Under the pieces are notes generated by a model. It saw only the letters and a list, made by a program, of their open reading frames with translations, did no database searches and was not told the DNA's origin. From contig NZ_JAMYBK010000016.1 of the NCBI RefSeq assembly GCF_024127895.1, positions 53,753 to 117,752 of the forward strand: 64,000 bases of DNA. Direction: 5' to 3'. Made by a program: the position numbers and the translations under genes. The stretch is from Pseudomonas guariconensis. Its GTDB lineage: Bacteria; Pseudomonadota; Gammaproteobacteria; Pseudomonadales; Pseudomonadaceae. Position 1 is the stretch's first letter. Each line of letters begins with the position of its first letter. Positions 35,654-43,692 of this stretch are shown one piece after another.

Positions 35654-36256
35654 ATGTACAAGGTCTACGGGGATTACCTGTCGGGCAACTGCTACAAGGT
35701 CAAGCTGATGCTCCATCTGCTCGACCGTCCGTATGAATGGCAGGCGGTGGACATTCTCAAGGGCCAGACCGAGACGCCCGAGTTCCTGGCCATGAACCCC
35801 AACGGCAAGGTGCCGGTGCTGCAACTGGAGGACGGCACCTGCCTGTGGGAATCCAACGCCATTCTCAACTTCCTGGCCGATGGCAGTGCCTTCCTGCCGA
35901 GCGAGCCGCGCCTGCGTACCCAGGTGCTGCAGTGGCAGTTCTTCGAGCAGTACAGCCACGAGCCGTACATTGCCGTGGCGCGTTTCATCCAGTTCTACCT
36001 GGGGCTGCCGCAGGAGCGGCTGGAGGAGTACAAAGGTCTGCACAAGGGCGGCTACAAGGCGCTCAAGGTGATGGAGAAGCAGTTGCAGATGACGCCCTAT
36101 CTGGTGGGTGAGCAGTATTCGATCGCCGACGTGGCGCTGTATGCCTATACCCATGTGGCGCATCAGGGGGGCTTCGACCTGGGGCCATATCCGGCGGTGA
36201 AGGCCTGGCTGGCGCGGGTGGCGAGCCATCCGCGGCATGTGCCGATGGGGGAGTGA
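35654..36256 (+). CDS. Glutathione S-transferase
   Basis: A 200-residue GST. The thioredoxin-like N domain has MYKVYGDYLSGNCYKVKLML, with the Ser near residue 10 as the likely glutathione-activating residue, MNPNGKVPVLQLEDG (cis-Pro) and ESNAIL (gamma-glutamyl contact). The helical C domain includes YSIADVALYAYTHVA. The ATG at 35654 is preferred over one six codons earlier, because it follows the purine-rich GGGGGAGGGG at 35642. Substrate unknown. Confidence 0.9.
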   Translation: MYKVYGDYLSGNCYKVKLMLHLLDRPYEWQAVDILKGQTETPEFLAMNPNGKVPVLQLEDGTCLWESNAILNFLADGSAFLPSEPRLRTQVLQWQFFEQYSHEPYIAVARFIQFYLGLPQERLEEYKGLHKGGYKALKVMEKQLQMTPYLVGEQYSIADVALYAYTHVAHQGGFDLGPYPAVKAWLARVASHPRHVPMGE

Positions 36257-36392
36257 GGGGCAGGGCCGCTTCGCGCCCCATCGCCGGCAAGCCGGCTCCC
36301 ACACGGATCAGCGGTGCTCACAAATGATGTGCCAGGCGCAGAACCCTGTGGGAGCCGGCTTGCCGGCGATGGGCTGCAAGGCAGCCCCAAGA
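36256..36392. repeat. Inverted pair of REP elements
   Basis: A second REP pair of the same family, with the core GCCGGCAAGCCGGC at about 36283 and its inverted copy at about 36357, flanked by GGGCCGCTTCGCGCCC and GGGCTGCAAGGCAGCCCC stems. It lies between the converging GST and glutaredoxin genes. Confidence 0.85.
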
Positions 36393-36452
36393 TGACAAGG
36401 CACTGCGTGCCTGACGGGATCGAGGCCGCAGCAGGCGACCGAAAAGCCAGTC

Positions 36453-36827
36453 TCAGATCGCCGAGAACCGCTTGTCCAGGTAGGCGATGATGTCGTTGGA
36501 TTCATACATCCAGGTCACCTTGCCGTCGTCTTCCTCGATCCGCAGGCACGGCACTTTCACCCGACCGCCGCCTTCGAGCAGGGCCTGGCGATGCAGCGGG
36601 TCGTTCTTCGCGTCGCGCAGGGTCACCGGCACGTTGAGGCGGTGCAGGGCGCGGCGGGTCTTGACGCAGAATGGGCAGGCATGGAACTGGTACAGCGCCA
36701 GGCCCTTGGCCTGCTGCTCGACACGCGCCTGGGCCGCCGCGTCGCGCTTGCGCTTGGCCGGGCGGCTGATCCAGTCGCCGAACACGATGAGCTGGCCGAG
36801 GCCGACCCGCAGGGCTTTGACGATCAT
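36453..36827 (-). CDS. Glutaredoxin-domain protein
   Basis: A 124-residue protein with a glutaredoxin/GST-N domain from about residue 42: LYQFHACPFCVKTRRALHRL carries the redox pair CPFC; GRVKVPCLRIEED has the cis-Pro and ESNDIIAYLDKRF the glutathione-binding turn. The first 40 residues are hydrophobic then basic (GLGQLIVFGDWISRPAKRKR), possibly a membrane anchor. AGGAG lies 6 bp before the ATG at 36827. It follows the folE terminator directly, so it needs read-through or its own promoter. Confidence 0.87.
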   Translation of the reverse strand: MIVKALRVGLGQLIVFGDWISRPAKRKRDAAAQARVEQQAKGLALYQFHACPFCVKTRRALHRLNVPVTLRDAKNDPLHRQALLEGGGRVKVPCLRIEEDDGKVTWMYESNDIIAYLDKRFSAI

Positions 36828-36842
36828 GGGCAACTCCTGGGC

Positions 36843-36875
36843 AAAAGAAAAAGCCGACCCGCGAAGGGTCGGCCC
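36843..36875 (-). terminator. Rho-independent terminator of folE
   Basis: On the minus strand the perfect stem GCCGACCC / GGGTCGGC (36853-36860 and 36866-36873) encloses 5 nt and is followed by TTTTTCTTTT. It begins about 16 bp after the folE stop. Confidence 0.92.
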
Positions 36876-36890
36876 GGGGTCACAGGCCGA

Positions 36891-37436
36891 TCACTTGATC
36901 AGGCTGAGGAACTCGCTGCGGGTGGCGGCGTTCTCGCGGAACTCGCCGAGCATCACCGAGGTGATCATGGTCGAGTTCTGCTTCTCGACACCGCGCATCA
37001 TCATGCACATGTGCTTGGCCTCGATGACCACCGCCACGCCGGCGGCGCCGGTGACCTGCTCCACGGCCTCGGCGATCTGGCGGCTGAGGTTCTCCTGGAT
37101 CTGCAGGCGGCGGGCGAACATGTCGACGATCCGCGCCACCTTCGACAGGCCCAGGACCTTGCCCTTGGGCAGGTAGGCGACGTGGGCCTTGCCGATGAAT
37201 GGCAGCATGTGGTGTTCGCACATCGAATAGAGCTCGATGTCCCGGACCAGCACCATCTCGCTGTTGTCGGAGCTGAACAGCGCGCCGTTGGTGACTTCTT
37301 CCAGGGTTTGCTCATAACCGCGGCAAAGGTACTTCATGGCCTTTGCGGCCCGCTTGGGCGTGTCGAGCAGGCCCTCACGGGAGACGTCCTCGCCGAGCTG
37401 GCTGAGGATCTCGGTGTAGTTCTGTTCCAGGGACAT
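36891..37436 (-). CDS. folE: GTP cyclohydrolase I
   Basis: A 181-residue FolE, which turns GTP into dihydroneopterin triphosphate for folate or pterin synthesis. Zn ligands are in YSMCEHHMLPF and KHMCMMMRGVEKQNS; the active-site region also shows GKAHVAYLPKGKVLGLSK and RLQIQENLSRQIAEA. It is of normal length for the short bacterial form. Pseudomonas often carry more than one folE paralogue, so this need not be the sole copy. A clear terminator separates it from the glutaredoxin gene. Confidence 0.95.
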   Translation of the reverse strand: MSLEQNYTEILSQLGEDVSREGLLDTPKRAAKAMKYLCRGYEQTLEEVTNGALFSSDNSEMVLVRDIELYSMCEHHMLPFIGKAHVAYLPKGKVLGLSKVARIVDMFARRLQIQENLSRQIAEAVEQVTGAAGVAVVIEAKHMCMMMRGVEKQNSTMITSVMLGEFRENAATRSEFLSLIK

Positions 37437-37505
37437 GGATCTACCTGTGGGAATAATCGCAAAGGCGAAGGGTACGGCGGCGAGGGCGGCGCTGCAAGCG
37501 CGGCG

Positions 37506-38066
37506 TCACTCGTCGCGGCCTTCGAGCATGGTGCGCTTGAGCATCACGTACACGGCGCCGGTGCCGCCATGGCGGGCCTGGCAGGAGGTGAAGCCGAGCA
37601 CTTGCGGGTGCTGGCGCAGCCAGGTGTTGACGTGGCTCTTGATCATCGGCCGCTTGCCGTCCAGGCGCGCGGCCTTGCCGTGGGTGACGCGCACGCAGCG
37701 CACTTCCAGCCGGGTGGCTTCGGCGATGAAGTCCCAGAGGGTCTCGCGGGCCTTTTCCACGGTCATACCGTGCAGGTCGAGGCTGCCCTCGAAGGGGATC
37801 TGGCCGAGCTTGAGCTTGCGGATCTGGCTTTCCTGCACGCCGTCGCGGCGCCACATCAGTTCGTCTTCGGCACCGACGTCGATGACGAACTGGTCGGACA
37901 GGCCATCGACCACCAGCGGCTGGTCGCTGCGCAGCGTCGCGGCCTGGCGCAGGCTGGCCATCTGCTTGCGGTCGGGCTTGGGCTTGCCGACATCGGCACG
38001 GTCGTGCTTGATCGGTTTCACGCCGCGCATCTCGGAGTGGAACAGGGAAAAATCGTCGTCTTGCAT
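37506..38066 (-). CDS. Smr-domain protein
   Basis: A 186-residue protein with an N-terminal disordered, basic part and a C-terminal Smr domain (about residues 95-180). The domain shows SLDLHGMTVEKARETLWDFI and VTHGKAARLDG, with GFTSCQARHGGTGAVYVML at the end. The LDLHG and TH(G/R)K motifs are the conserved active-site patches of SmrA/SmrB nucleases, which act on DNA or on mRNA of collided ribosomes. It is 70 bp downstream of folE and on the same strand, upstream in transcription. Confidence 0.88.
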   Translation of the reverse strand: MQDDDFSLFHSEMRGVKPIKHDRADVGKPKPDRKQMASLRQAATLRSDQPLVVDGLSDQFVIDVGAEDELMWRRDGVQESQIRKLKLGQIPFEGSLDLHGMTVEKARETLWDFIAEATRLEVRCVRVTHGKAARLDGKRPMIKSHVNTWLRQHPQVLGFTSCQARHGGTGAVYVMLKRTMLEGRDE

Positions 38067-38184
38067 GATGCCTCCACGTGGGCGGCGTAGTTTACGCGAC
38101 TGTGGGCGGGCGTACAGCCTGTGGCGGCCTATTCGCGGGTGGCTTCGGTGTCACCGCATTGAGGCGCGAAGCGGCCCTGGAACC

Positions 38185-38505
38185 TCAGTCGTGTTTCTTC
38201 ATCAGATGCGGCGCCAGGTTCAGTTCTCGGCTGCGGCGCAGGCGAATGCGGCTGCGTCGCCAGAAGCGCACGCCGACATACAGCAGAAGCAACCCGACCA
38301 CGGCCAGGGTGACGGCCAGCGGCCGGTTGGCATTGAGTTCAGCCAGGGCTTCGTAGTTGCCCAGCAGGCCGGCGATGCCGGCCATGGCCAGGAGCACACC
38401 CAGCGTGGCCAGCAGGGCGGACAGGCCGGCAGCCAGGCGTGCACCCCAGTTGCGCGGTTCGCGCGGGCGCAGGCGCTTGGCATCGAGACTGTCGCGGAGC
38501 TTCAT
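38185..38505 (-). CDS. Small membrane protein of unknown function
   Basis: A 106-residue protein with two predicted transmembrane helices (LSALLATLGVLLAMAGIAGL and VTLAVVGLLLLYVGVRFW), basic ends (FWRRSRIRLRRSREL) and no recognised domain. Codon use is like its neighbours and it has a GAGGAAACC sequence just before the ATG, so it is probably real. Confidence 0.6.
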   Translation of the reverse strand: MKLRDSLDAKRLRPREPRNWGARLAAGLSALLATLGVLLAMAGIAGLLGNYEALAELNANRPLAVTLAVVGLLLLYVGVRFWRRSRIRLRRSRELNLAPHLMKKHD

Positions 38506-38596
38506 TACGGTTTCCTCGGGATCTTGCGTCGCTGATCCAGAATTCGACCTGAAGCCGGCCGGCAGGTTCCGCCCGGCCGCCGGGCGGTCGTCGCGG

Positions 38597-39187
38597 TCAG
38601 ATCAGGCTGGCGGTCGGGGCGACGCAGGCGAAGTTGTCGGCCATCACGGCCATTTCGCACTGGTGGATCTGCGCGGCCGGGATGACCGTGTCCTTGAACG
38701 CCAGGTCGCGGGTGGTGGAGGCATCCTCGACCAGGGTGCAGCGGTAGCCATAGTCCTTGGCCCGGCGCACGGTGGTGCTGACGCTGGAATGGCTCATGAA
38801 GCCGCAGACGATCAGGTCCAGGTGGCCCAGCTCCTGCAGCGTCTCGTGCAGCTTGGTGTTCTTGAAGGCGTTGGGCATGCGTTTTTCGATGATGATCTCA
38901 CCTTCGTGCGGCTCCAGGCCGGGAATGAATTCACCGCGGCTGCCCTGGGGGTCGAACAGGCCGCCGACGGTGCCCAGGTGGCGGACGTGGATGATCGGAC
39001 GACCGGCGCTGCGCGCGGCGTCGAGCAACCGGGCGATGTTGGCCACGGCCTCGTCCATGCCCGACAGCGCCAGGGGACCGCTCAGGTACTCCTTCTGCGC
39101 ATCGATGATGATCAGGCTGGCTTGGCCCAGCTTGGCCGGCGGGTAGTCGCGGCCGCTGAGGCGGAACATCGTGGTTGGAACAGACAT
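38597..39187 (-). CDS. Isochorismatase-like hydrolase with Ser at the nucleophile site
   Basis: A 196-residue protein of the isochorismatase-like cysteine hydrolase fold. Asp29 (LIIIDAQKEY) and Lys102 (IIIEKRMPNAF) match the first two members of the catalytic triad. The third is normally Cys in a pattern like GFMSHxCVSTT; here it is GFMSHSSVSTT with Ser135 (AGC codon). A free Cys sits at 128. Isochorismatases proper also lack the Cys and use water, so hydrolysis by another route is possible. AAAGGAG lies 7 bp before the ATG at 39187. Substrate unknown. Confidence 0.85.
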   Translation of the reverse strand: MSVPTTMFRLSGRDYPPAKLGQASLIIIDAQKEYLSGPLALSGMDEAVANIARLLDAARSAGRPIIHVRHLGTVGGLFDPQGSRGEFIPGLEPHEGEIIIEKRMPNAFKNTKLHETLQELGHLDLIVCGFMSHSSVSTTVRRAKDYGYRCTLVEDASTTRDLAFKDTVIPAAQIHQCEMAVMADNFACVAPTASLI

Positions 39188-39366
39188 CAAGGGCTCCTTT
39201 GGATAGGGCTTTTGTGCCCCTATTCTCCCTTGCCTCGTCGCCAATGTGAATGGTTGACATCGCAGGCGGCATGGTTACTGGCCTCTGGCCGGCAAATGGC
39301 GAACCCGGGGGAACATTTGCGCGGGTGGGCTGTTAGACTTTTGTCCTGTCTGAAAAGGAGTCCCCC

Positions 39367-40275
39367 GTGATCACATCCCGCCTGCGCACCCTGCGCGACC
39401 ATATCCGCTGGGCGGTCAGCCGCTTCCATGAGCACGAGCTGTTCTTCGGCCACGGTGCCGACAACGCCTGGGACGAGGCCCGCCTGCTGGTGCTGGGTGC
39501 CGTGCACCTGCCCTGGGAAGTGGCCGACAGCTACCTGGACTGCCAGCTCGAGGATGACGAGCGGGTGCGCCTGCAGCACCTGCTCAAGCGCCGTATCGAG
39601 GATCGGGTGCCGACCGCCTACCTGCTGGGCGAGGCCTGGTTCTGCGGCATGTCGTTCCTGGTCGACGAGCGCGTGCTGGTGCCCCGTTCACCGATCGGCG
39701 AGCTGATCGAGAAACGTTTCGAACCCTGGCTGGCGGCTGAGCCTGCGCGGATCCTCGACCTGTGCACTGGCTCTGGGTGCATCGGCATCGTCGCCGCCGA
39801 CGTGTTTACCGAAGCCGAGGTGGTGCTGGCCGACCTGTCCTACGATGCCCTGGAGGTGGCCAACCAGAACATCGAGCGGCATGGCCTGGAGGCGCGTGTC
39901 TACACCGTGCAGGGCGATGGTTTCGCCGGGTTGCCGGGGCAGCGTTTCGACCTGATCCTGTCCAACCCCCCCTATGTCGATGCCGAGGATTTCGCCGACA
40001 TGCCGGCCGAATACCACCATGAGCCCGAGTTGGGCCTGGCCTGTGGCAACGATGGCCTGGACCTGGTACGGCGCATGCTCGCCGAGGCGGCCGACCACCT
40101 GACCGAGAAGGGCCTGCTGATCGTCGAGGTGGGCAACAGCCAGGTGCATGTGGAGGCGCTGTATCCAGAGGTAGACTTCACCTGGCTGGAGTTCGAGCGC
40201 GGCGGGCATGGGGTGTTCATGCTCACGGCCGAGCAGTGCCGGCAGCATCAGGAGCTGTTCCAGGCGCGGGCCTGA
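39367..40275 (+). CDS. prmB: Ribosomal protein L3 N5-glutamine methyltransferase
   Basis: A 302-residue PrmB, which methylates the Gln side chain of ribosomal protein L3. SAM-binding motif LDLCTGSGCIGIVAAD near residue 130 and the catalytic NPPY in LILSNPPYVDAEDFADMPAE near residue 200 are intact, with RVPTAYLLGEAWFCGM in the N domain. The start codon is GTG at 39367 with AAAAGGAG 7 bp before it. In many gamma-proteobacteria prmB is followed by aroC; here two minus-strand genes sit between them. Confidence 0.94.
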   Translation: MITSRLRTLRDHIRWAVSRFHEHELFFGHGADNAWDEARLLVLGAVHLPWEVADSYLDCQLEDDERVRLQHLLKRRIEDRVPTAYLLGEAWFCGMSFLVDERVLVPRSPIGELIEKRFEPWLAAEPARILDLCTGSGCIGIVAADVFTEAEVVLADLSYDALEVANQNIERHGLEARVYTVQGDGFAGLPGQRFDLILSNPPYVDAEDFADMPAEYHHEPELGLACGNDGLDLVRRMLAEAADHLTEKGLLIVEVGNSQVHVEALYPEVDFTWLEFERGGHGVFMLTAEQCRQHQELFQARA

Positions 40276-40283
40276 TCGGGGCA

Positions 40284-40411
40284 GGGGGCTGCTTTGCAGC
40301 CCATCGCTGGCAAGCCAGCTCCCACAAGTTACCCTGCAAAGCGAATCACCTGTGATCGACTCGGACCTGTGGGAGCTGGCTTGCCAGCGATGGGCCGCGA
40401 GGCGGCCCCGC
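40284..40411. repeat. Inverted pair of REP elements (variant core)
   Basis: Two inverted units with the variant core CTGGCAAGCCAG (about 40308 and 40378), flanked by GGGGCTGCTTTGCAGCCC and GGGCCGCGAGGCGGCCCC. Same layout as the other pairs, with A/T in place of C/G at the compensating stem positions. Confidence 0.85.
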
Positions 40412-40417
40412 TCGATC

Positions 40418-41206
40418 TCAGCGCGTAGCGATCCAGATCAACAACCCCGCCTGGAACACCGCGAACGCCACCAGGCAGGTGATGGTGAAGCGCAAACCGC
40501 TGTCCTCGCGACGGTACTTGGCCACACGCTCATCGCGCTCGCGCAGTTGCGCTTCCTTCTCCTGCAGGTTCTGCTCGGCCTGCTGCAGCATCCCCGCCGC
40601 CTCGAGAATGTCGACGCGCTGCACCTTCTCGCCGTTCCAGCCGCCCTTGAGCTGGCCCACCGGGGTTTCCACGGTGCGGCCCTTGAGCAGTTGCCCGTCG
40701 GTGTACTCCACCTCCAGGCCGACACTGCGCAGCACATGGTCGCGGCGCAGGCGGGAGTCCTCGTTGAGGGCGTCCTTGCTCGGCAGGCTCATGCCTTCGA
40801 TCTGGTAGTGCGACCACTTGCCCTGTAACCACTGCGCGGCCTGGCCTAGCAGGAAACGGCCAAGGCCACGGTTGAGCGGCTCGAGCTGCAGGCCGCCGTC
40901 GCCACCGATGCGCACCTGGCGCTGCTCATGGTCGACGCGGATATCCAGGTGGTTCTGCTCCTTGCGCACCTTCTGCCCAGGCAGGCGGATCTCCATGCGC
41001 AGCAGGCTATGCGTCTTGCTGTGCCGCTCGGCATGGCCGAACTGCACGAAGCGCAGGGGGCGGGCGCCGCTGTTGCGGTCGGTGGGCAGGGGCGCCAGGC
41101 GCAACAGCTGGAAGTGCTCGACGGCAAGGTCTTCCCAGGGCAGCGGAGCGCTTTGCGGGGCTTGTGAGTCTTCGTCCGCCTCAACGGCGGCGGGGGCATC
41201 GGTCAT
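40418..41206 (-). CDS. Conserved hypothetical protein with C-terminal membrane anchor
   Basis: A 262-residue protein not recognised. Residues about 1-25 are acidic and low-complexity. The middle is a soluble mixed domain (PLRFVQFGHAERHSKTHSLL). A coiled coil runs at about 195-235 (EAAGMLQQAEQNLQEKEAQL and on). A single C-terminal helix (FTITCLVAFAVFQAGLLIWI) would anchor it in the inner membrane facing the cytoplasm. GAGGA lies about 9 bp before the ATG at 41206. Codon use is normal for the region. Confidence 0.68.
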   Translation of the reverse strand: MTDAPAAVEADEDSQAPQSAPLPWEDLAVEHFQLLRLAPLPTDRNSGARPLRFVQFGHAERHSKTHSLLRMEIRLPGQKVRKEQNHLDIRVDHEQRQVRIGGDGGLQLEPLNRGLGRFLLGQAAQWLQGKWSHYQIEGMSLPSKDALNEDSRLRRDHVLRSVGLEVEYTDGQLLKGRTVETPVGQLKGGWNGEKVQRVDILEAAGMLQQAEQNLQEKEAQLRERDERVAKYRREDSGLRFTITCLVAFAVFQAGLLIWIATR

Positions 41207-41332
41207 CAGGGGGGTCCTCGAATGCACGGCGGGCGGAATGGGGGCATAGGGCTGCTGCGCAGCAGCCCCAAGAGCACCGGTACCGCCTCGATACCGCGTT
41301 ATCGGCAGCGACGAGGACTTCCTGAGCGCAAT

Positions 41333-42295
41333 CTAGGCCGGCGGCAACTGGCGGATGAACGCGACGATCCGCTCACCCAGTTCGTGGGCCAGCGGCAGGC
41401 CGGGGTTGTTGTAGCTGTCGCGTTGCTGGCGCATGCCCCTTGGGCTGATGCGCAGCATATGGTTCATGCCATCGATCAGCGCCAGTTGCGCATCGGGCTT
41501 GGCCGCCTTGAGGCGCTCGGCGTCGGCGACGTCCACCTGCACGTCGTTGCGGCCCTGGACGATCAGCGCCGGCACCTTGAGACGGGCGAAGGCCGCCGCC
41601 GGGTCCTGGCGCAGCAGGGAGATCAGGTACGGCTGCACCGTTGGGCGGAACACCTCGCGCAGCGAGGGCGGTACGTCGAGGCTGGTCTGCCCGGCCTGCA
41701 GGCGATCGATCAGCGCGTTGCCGCGCGCCAGTTGCGCCGGCGGCAGGCGTTGGGCCAGCTGTTCGCGCAGCACTTCGGCCACCGGCCGGCCGCTGCCGGC
41801 CACGGTGATCACCGCGCTGGCGCCGGCCTGTTCCGCGGCCAGGCTGGCGATCAGCGCACCTTCGCTGTGGCCGAGCAGGATCAGCGGGCCGAAGCGCGGG
41901 TCGGCCCTGAGTTTGCGACCCCAGGCCACCGTGTCGGCGACATAGCGCTCGACGCTGAGGTCGCGCTCGTCGGGCGTGGCCGGCTGGCTGGCGGCCACGC
42001 CACGCTTGTCGAAGCGCACGCTGGCGATATGCTCGCTCGCCAGCAGTTGGGCCAGGCGCTTGAGGTTGTCCAGGCGCCCGCTCGCCGGGTTGTTGCCGTC
42101 GCGGTCGGTAGGGCCGGAGCCGGCGATGATCAGCACCACCGGTGGCGGGCTGTCTTGCTGGGGCAGCAACAGGCTGCCATGCAGCACGCCCTGGCCGGTG
42201 TCGAGGTCGATGGGGCGATGCAGGACGGTGGGGGAAGCAGCCTGGGCGAGGGTGGTACAGCACAGCAGGAGGAGGGCGGCAAGGCGCAATATCAT
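41333..42295 (-). CDS. Secreted alpha/beta hydrolase
   Basis: A 320-residue alpha/beta-hydrolase with a signal peptide (MILRLAALLLLCCTTLAQAA). The oxyanion strand is VVLIIAGSGPTDRDGNN, the nucleophile elbow LILLGHSEGALIASL (Ser in GHSEG), the acid in LIVQGRNDVQVD and the base His in DGMNHMLRI. A periplasmic esterase or peptidase role is typical for this group. It faces away from aroC upstream; the frame extending into aroC on the same strand is not coding. Confidence 0.88.
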   Translation of the reverse strand: MILRLAALLLLCCTTLAQAASPTVLHRPIDLDTGQGVLHGSLLLPQQDSPPPVVLIIAGSGPTDRDGNNPASGRLDNLKRLAQLLASEHIASVRFDKRGVAASQPATPDERDLSVERYVADTVAWGRKLRADPRFGPLILLGHSEGALIASLAAEQAGASAVITVAGSGRPVAEVLREQLAQRLPPAQLARGNALIDRLQAGQTSLDVPPSLREVFRPTVQPYLISLLRQDPAAAFARLKVPALIVQGRNDVQVDVADAERLKAAKPDAQLALIDGMNHMLRISPRGMRQQRDSYNNPGLPLAHELGERIVAFIRQLPPA

Positions 42296-42451
42296 GGAGC
42301 TACTACCTGGAGGGATGCTGGTTGGACCGGGTGGTGGTGGGAAGGTTCGCGCGGGCCAGTGGCGGCCAGATATTTCGAATTTTTTCGCAAACCCCCGGCT
42401 TTCCGTATACTGGCGGCCTCCTTCCCATTCAGGCAGATTCGCGGAGCGTCC

Positions 42452-43543
42452 ATGTCCGGCAATACCTACGGCAAGCTGTTCACTGTCACCACCGCTGGCG
42501 AAAGCCATGGCCCGGCGTTGGTCGCCATTGTCGATGGGTGCCCACCGGGCCTGGAGATCTCCCTGGCCGACCTGCAGCACGACCTCGACCGGCGCAAGCC
42601 CGGCACCAGCCGGCACACCACCCAGCGCCAGGAGCCTGACGAAGTGGAGATCCTTTCCGGGGTCTTCGAAGGGCGCACCACCGGCTGCTCGATCGGCCTG
42701 CTGATCCGCAACACCGACCAGAAGTCCAAGGACTATTCGGCGATCAAGGACCTGTTCCGCCCCGCCCACGCCGACTACACCTACCACCACAAGTATGGCA
42801 TCCGCGACTACCGTGGCGGTGGCCGCAGTTCTGCGCGCGAGACCGCCATGCGCGTGGCCGCCGGCGCCATCGCCAAGAAGTACCTGGCCACCCAGGGCAT
42901 CCGCGTGCGTGGCTACATGAGCCAGCTGGGCCCGATCGAGATCCCGTTCAAGACCTGGGACGCGGTGGAGCACAACGCCTTCTTCAGCCCCGACCCAGAC
43001 AAGGTGCCGGAGCTGGAGGCCTACATGGACCAGCTGCGCCGTGACCAGGATTCGGTCGGCGCGAAGATCACCGTGGTCGCCGAAGGCGTGATGCCGGGCC
43101 TGGGCGAGCCGATCTTCGACCGCCTCGATGCCGAGCTTGCCCATGCGCTGATGAGCATCAACGCGGTCAAGGGCGTGGAGATCGGCGCCGGCTTCGCCAG
43201 CGTCGCCCAGCGCGGCACCGAGCATCGCGACGAACTGACCCCGGACGGTTTCCTCAGCAACAACGCCGGCGGCATCCTCGGCGGGATTTCCTCCGGGCAG
43301 CCGATCGTCGCCCACCTGGCGCTCAAGCCGACCTCCAGCATCACCACCCCGGGCCGCTCGATCGACATCGATGGCAACCCGGTCGAGGTGGTCACCAAGG
43401 GCCGTCACGACCCCTGCGTGGGCATCCGCGCCACGCCGATCGCCGAGGCGATGATGGCCATCGTGCTGATGGACCACCTGCTGCGCCATCGCGCGCAGAA
43501 TGCCGGTGTGCAGGTGGGGACGCCGGTGCTCGGGCAGCTCTGA
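42452..43543 (+). CDS. aroC: Chorismate synthase
   Basis: A 363-residue AroC, the last enzyme of the shikimate pathway (EPSP to chorismate, FMN-dependent). Signatures: GKLFTVTTAGESHGPALVAI at the start, KPGTSRHTTQRQEPDEVEIL, YRGGGRSSARETAMRVAAGA and SNNAGGILGGISSGQPIVAH. GGAG-like purines (CGGAGCG) lie about 6 bp before the ATG at 42452. Longer in-frame sequence upstream reads through the region opposite the hydrolase and is not part of the gene. Confidence 0.97.
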   Translation: MSGNTYGKLFTVTTAGESHGPALVAIVDGCPPGLEISLADLQHDLDRRKPGTSRHTTQRQEPDEVEILSGVFEGRTTGCSIGLLIRNTDQKSKDYSAIKDLFRPAHADYTYHHKYGIRDYRGGGRSSARETAMRVAAGAIAKKYLATQGIRVRGYMSQLGPIEIPFKTWDAVEHNAFFSPDPDKVPELEAYMDQLRRDQDSVGAKITVVAEGVMPGLGEPIFDRLDAELAHALMSINAVKGVEIGAGFASVAQRGTEHRDELTPDGFLSNNAGGILGGISSGQPIVAHLALKPTSSITTPGRSIDIDGNPVEVVTKGRHDPCVGIRATPIAEAMMAIVLMDHLLRHRAQNAGVQVGTPVLGQL

Positions 43544-43559
43544 TTGCGTCTGTGATTGT

Positions 43560-43655
43560 GCTGGCCTTTTCGCGGACAAGCCCGCTCCCACAGGTTCAAC
43601 GCTGACGTGCAGAGCAGCGCAACCCCTGTAGGCGCGGGCTTGCCCGCGAATGGGT
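43560..43655. repeat. Degenerate REP pair
   Basis: An inverted pair of a related REP class: TTTTCGCGGACAAGCCCGCT at 43568 and GCGCGGGCTTGCCCGCGAAT at 43631, both beside CCTGT or CTCCCACAGG ends. It fills the gap between aroC and the MFS gene. Confidence 0.75.
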
Positions 43656-43692
43656 CGGTAGGCGACAACATTCCTGACCGCCGGCCCGCCCC

